From positions 29,956 to 37,857 of the forward strand of contig VBJR01000111.1 in the NCBI GenBank assembly GCA_005880175.1: a DNA stretch of 7,902 nt, in the 5' to 3' direction. This DNA comes from Chloroflexota bacterium. Lineage in GTDB: Bacteria > Chloroflexota > Dormibacteria > Dormibacterales > Dormibacteraceae. Made by a program: the position numbers and the translations under genes. Positions 6,607-7,902 of this stretch are shown here, one piece after another; within the stretch, counting starts at the first letter, position 1, and every line of letters starts with the position of its first letter. Under the pieces are notes generated by a model that saw nothing but the letters and a program-made list of their open reading frames with translations, was not told where the DNA came from and ran no database searches.

Positions 6607-7721
6607 CCGGCCGCGACCGGCACGGGCTCGGGCAGCCCGTAGAAGTCGCGCGCGTTCTCCCAGAGGATCTTCCGCCGCAGCGCGGGGCCGAACACGGAGG
6701 GGATCGCGGCCTGCGGCGTGTCGTAGTCCCAGTGCGGGTAGTCGGTCGAGAACATGAGCAGGTCCTCGCTGCCCAGCATGTCGATCACCTGCAGGAGCTG
6801 CCGGGGATCGTCCGGCTCCTCCATGGGCTGCATCCCGAAGCGGACGTGCTCGCGGATGTACTCGCTGGGGCGGCGCTTCAGCCACGGCACCTCGCGCCGG
6901 GCGTCGCGCCAGGACTGGTCGAGCCGCCACATCAGGCTCGGCGCCCAGCTGAACCCGCCCTCCAGCAGCACGACCCGCAGCTCCGGGAACCGCTCGAAGA
7001 CGCCGTTGCAGACCAGGCTGATGACCGCGTTCTGGAAGTGGCCCGGGAACCCGCTCCGGAGCTCCATGTACGTCGCCGGCCACCCGCTCGCGGTCGGCTC
7101 GCCCATCACGCCGGTCGGCGTGCCGACGTGGAAGGACACGGGCAGCCGGTTGCGGACGGCCGCCTCCCAGATCGGGTGGAAGAACTCGTGGCCCCAGGGC
7201 AGCATCGGCGGGGCGACCGGGAGGTTGACCTGCAGCATGCCCGGGTGGCCGCCGACCCGGTCGATCTCGCGGGCCGCCAGCCGCGGCTCCTGCGCGGCCA
7301 CGCCGACCGCCCCCTTGAACCGATCGTCGGCGCGCAGCCACGTGTCGATCAGCCAGTCGTTGTACGCGCTGGCGGCCGCCGCCGCGAACTTGCTCTGCGG
7401 CATCGCCGTCAGCGCCTCGGGGACGACGCCCACCAGGACGGCGCAGGCGATCCCGTACGTGTCGAGGAGCCGCGCCCGCACGCGGTCCGGGTACCAGTCG
7501 TCGCTGGTGCCGTCGGCGTGCACCAGCTCGAGGCTGGTGCCGTTGCCCGGGTTGGCGTACGCGTGCTTCGCCGGGAGCCGGCCCAGGCTGTCGCGGTTCA
7601 GGTACATGTGCCACTCCGGCGCGAGGTACGGCCGCAGCTCCGCGAACGAGCGCAGGCCCTCGTGCACGTCCACGTCCGCGATGGGCGGGCCGGCGCGACC
7701 GGTTGTCGACGAGCTCATCAT
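6603..7721 (-). CDS. Amidohydrolase-2 family metal-dependent hydrolase/decarboxylase, paralog B
   Basis: The 372 residues align without gaps to paralog A over about 350 positions, with roughly 69% identity by hand count. The key features are kept: DVDVHEG (Asp18, His20), YNDWLID, VSFHVGT, LLEGGFSW with Glu in place of the usual His, and STDYPHWDYD. Differences cluster in the region after YGI (LVGVVPEALTAMPQ here, LVGTYVHQFTAMPQ in A) and in the loop after the FHV strand (GTPTGVMGEPTAS here), where substrate specificity may have diverged. It has five extra N-terminal residues and a short Pro/Val/Ala tail. Starts at 7721 or 7718 (adjacent ATGs) are both possible; the -10-like CATAAT at 7735-7730 would give an mRNA with almost no leader. 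It is followed by the broken GMC gene with a CTGA overlap. Either a tandem-type duplication with divergence or separate acquisition could explain the pair. Confidence 0.92.
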   Translation of the reverse strand: MMSSSTTGRAGPPIADVDVHEGLRSFAELRPYLAPEWHMYLNRDSLGRLPAKHAYANPGNGTSLELVHADGTSDDWYPDRVRARLLDTYGIACAVLVGVVPEALTAMPQSKFAAAAASAYNDWLIDTWLRADDRFKGAVGVAAQEPRLAAREIDRVGGHPGMLQVNLPVAPPMLPWGHEFFHPIWEAAVRNRLPVSFHVGTPTGVMGEPTASGWPATYMELRSGFPGHFQNAVISLVCNGVFERFPELRVVLLEGGFSWAPSLMWRLDQSWRDARREVPWLKRRPSEYIREHVRFGMQPMEEPDDPRQLLQVIDMLGSEDLLMFSTDYPHWDYDTPQAAIPSVFGPALRRKILWENARDFYGLPEPVPVAAG

Positions 7722-7727
7722 CTACTC

Positions 7728-7743
7728 GTATTATGGTACTATG
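7728..7743. promoter_or_regulatory. Second divergent promoter sharing the TATGGTACTA core
   Basis: GTATTATGGTACTATG here matches GTAATATGGTACTACG at 3588-3603 at all but two positions. The site lies just upstream of amidohydrolase B and faces the LivH gene on the other strand. It contains -10-like hexamers on both strands: CATAAT or TACCAT on minus, TATGGT or TACTAT on plus. The outer arms of the palindrome seen at the first site are not kept, and the right half deviates from the TNGTNNNACNA pattern, so any regulator would bind it less symmetrically or more weakly. The conservation next to both paralogs suggests the promoter was duplicated with the gene, or that both units answer to one regulator. 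Confidence 0.45.
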
Positions 7744-7792
7744 CGATGCCAGATTGCGCAGGGAGCGTTGCCAGGCGGTCGGCCGGCGTAGG

Positions 7793-7798
7793 AAGGAG
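7793..7798 (+). promoter_or_regulatory. Ribosome binding site of the LivH-like gene
   Basis: AAGGAG ends 8 bases before the GTG at 7807, within a long purine tract (7791-7805). This is a strong Shine-Dalgarno and the main reason for choosing GTG 7807 as the start. It contrasts with the leaderless or coupled starts of most other genes here. Confidence 0.7.
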
Positions 7799-7806
7799 AG
7801 GAGGGC

Positions 7807-7902
7807 GTGATCACCACGCTCTACGCCGCCCTCTTCGCGGGCGCGCTGTACGCCACCGTCGCGGTCGGCTTCAACATCGTGTTCATCGCGACCGGGACCT
7901 TC
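7807..7902 (+). CDS. Branched-chain amino acid-type ABC transporter permease, LivH-like (N-terminal fragment)
   Basis: Only the first 32 residues are visible. They read as the first transmembrane helix of a LivH-type inner-membrane permease: a hydrophobic run with GALYATVAVGFNIVFIATG, the usual G-A-x-Y-A-x-x-A-x-G-x-N-x-x-F pattern at the start of this family. These permeases belong to the HAAT uptake family (LivKHMGF), which moves branched-chain amino acids and, in catabolic clusters, aromatic or other organic acids. The GTG start has a strong ribosome site. Being divergent from amidohydrolase B and behind the shared promoter motif, it probably imports the substrate of this pathway (inference). 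The remaining transporter genes would lie to the right of the window. Confidence 0.82.
   Translation, partial: MITTLYAALFAGALYATVAVGFNIVFIATGTF

Noticed and set aside
7741..7791. 16-codon plus-strand ORF from ATG 7741
   Set aside because: It has no ribosome site, no similarity and stops before the LivH ribosome site; nothing supports translation.

Overview
The window comes from a very GC-rich bacterium. Third codon positions are almost all G or C, GTG and TTG starts are frequent, and genes overlap by 4 bases. The divergent promoters appear to give leaderless or nearly leaderless mRNAs. This fits an actinobacterium best; another high-GC soil lineage cannot be excluded. There are no rRNA or tRNA genes, CRISPR repeats, insertion sequences or phage genes.

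Layout. (1) From a 20-bp divergent promoter at about 3587-3606, a leftward operon runs to the left edge. It encodes amidohydrolase-2 paralog A, a small Rieske [2Fe-2S] protein, a possible 33-residue microprotein, DhaK, DhaL, and the N-terminal half of an enoyl-CoA hydratase/isomerase. (2) Rightward from the same promoter come a short-chain dehydrogenase and a cyclase-family (kynurenine-formamidase-like) metal hydrolase. (3) A second leftward unit (7721 to 5170) encodes amidohydrolase paralog B, about 69% identical to A, and a GMC-type FAD oxidoreductase that is broken in this sequence. (4) At the right edge, divergent from paralog B, is the start of a LivH-type ABC permease.

How the genes may work together. 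The content looks like a catabolic cluster for a small organic acid or cyclic compound: uptake (LivH), oxidation or reduction of alcohols and ketones (GMC, SDR), hydrolysis or decarboxylation (cyclase family, amidohydrolase-2 pair), an electron carrier (Rieske), CoA-ester hydration (ECH), and phosphorylation of a short ketose (DhaKL). The substrate cannot be read from the sequence. Both divergent intergenic regions carry the same core, TATGGTACTA. It supplies overlapping -10 boxes on the two strands, and at the first site it lies in a 19-bp near-perfect palindrome resembling a GntR/FadR-type operator. The two halves of the cluster are therefore probably controlled together, by a regulator outside the window.

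The main points for a second look are the shared promoter/operator, the duplicated amidohydrolases with Glu where the family usually has a His, the broken GMC gene, the microprotein ORF upstream of dhaK, and an unassigned pathway joining a Rieske protein, amidohydrolases and a DhaM-less DhaKL.
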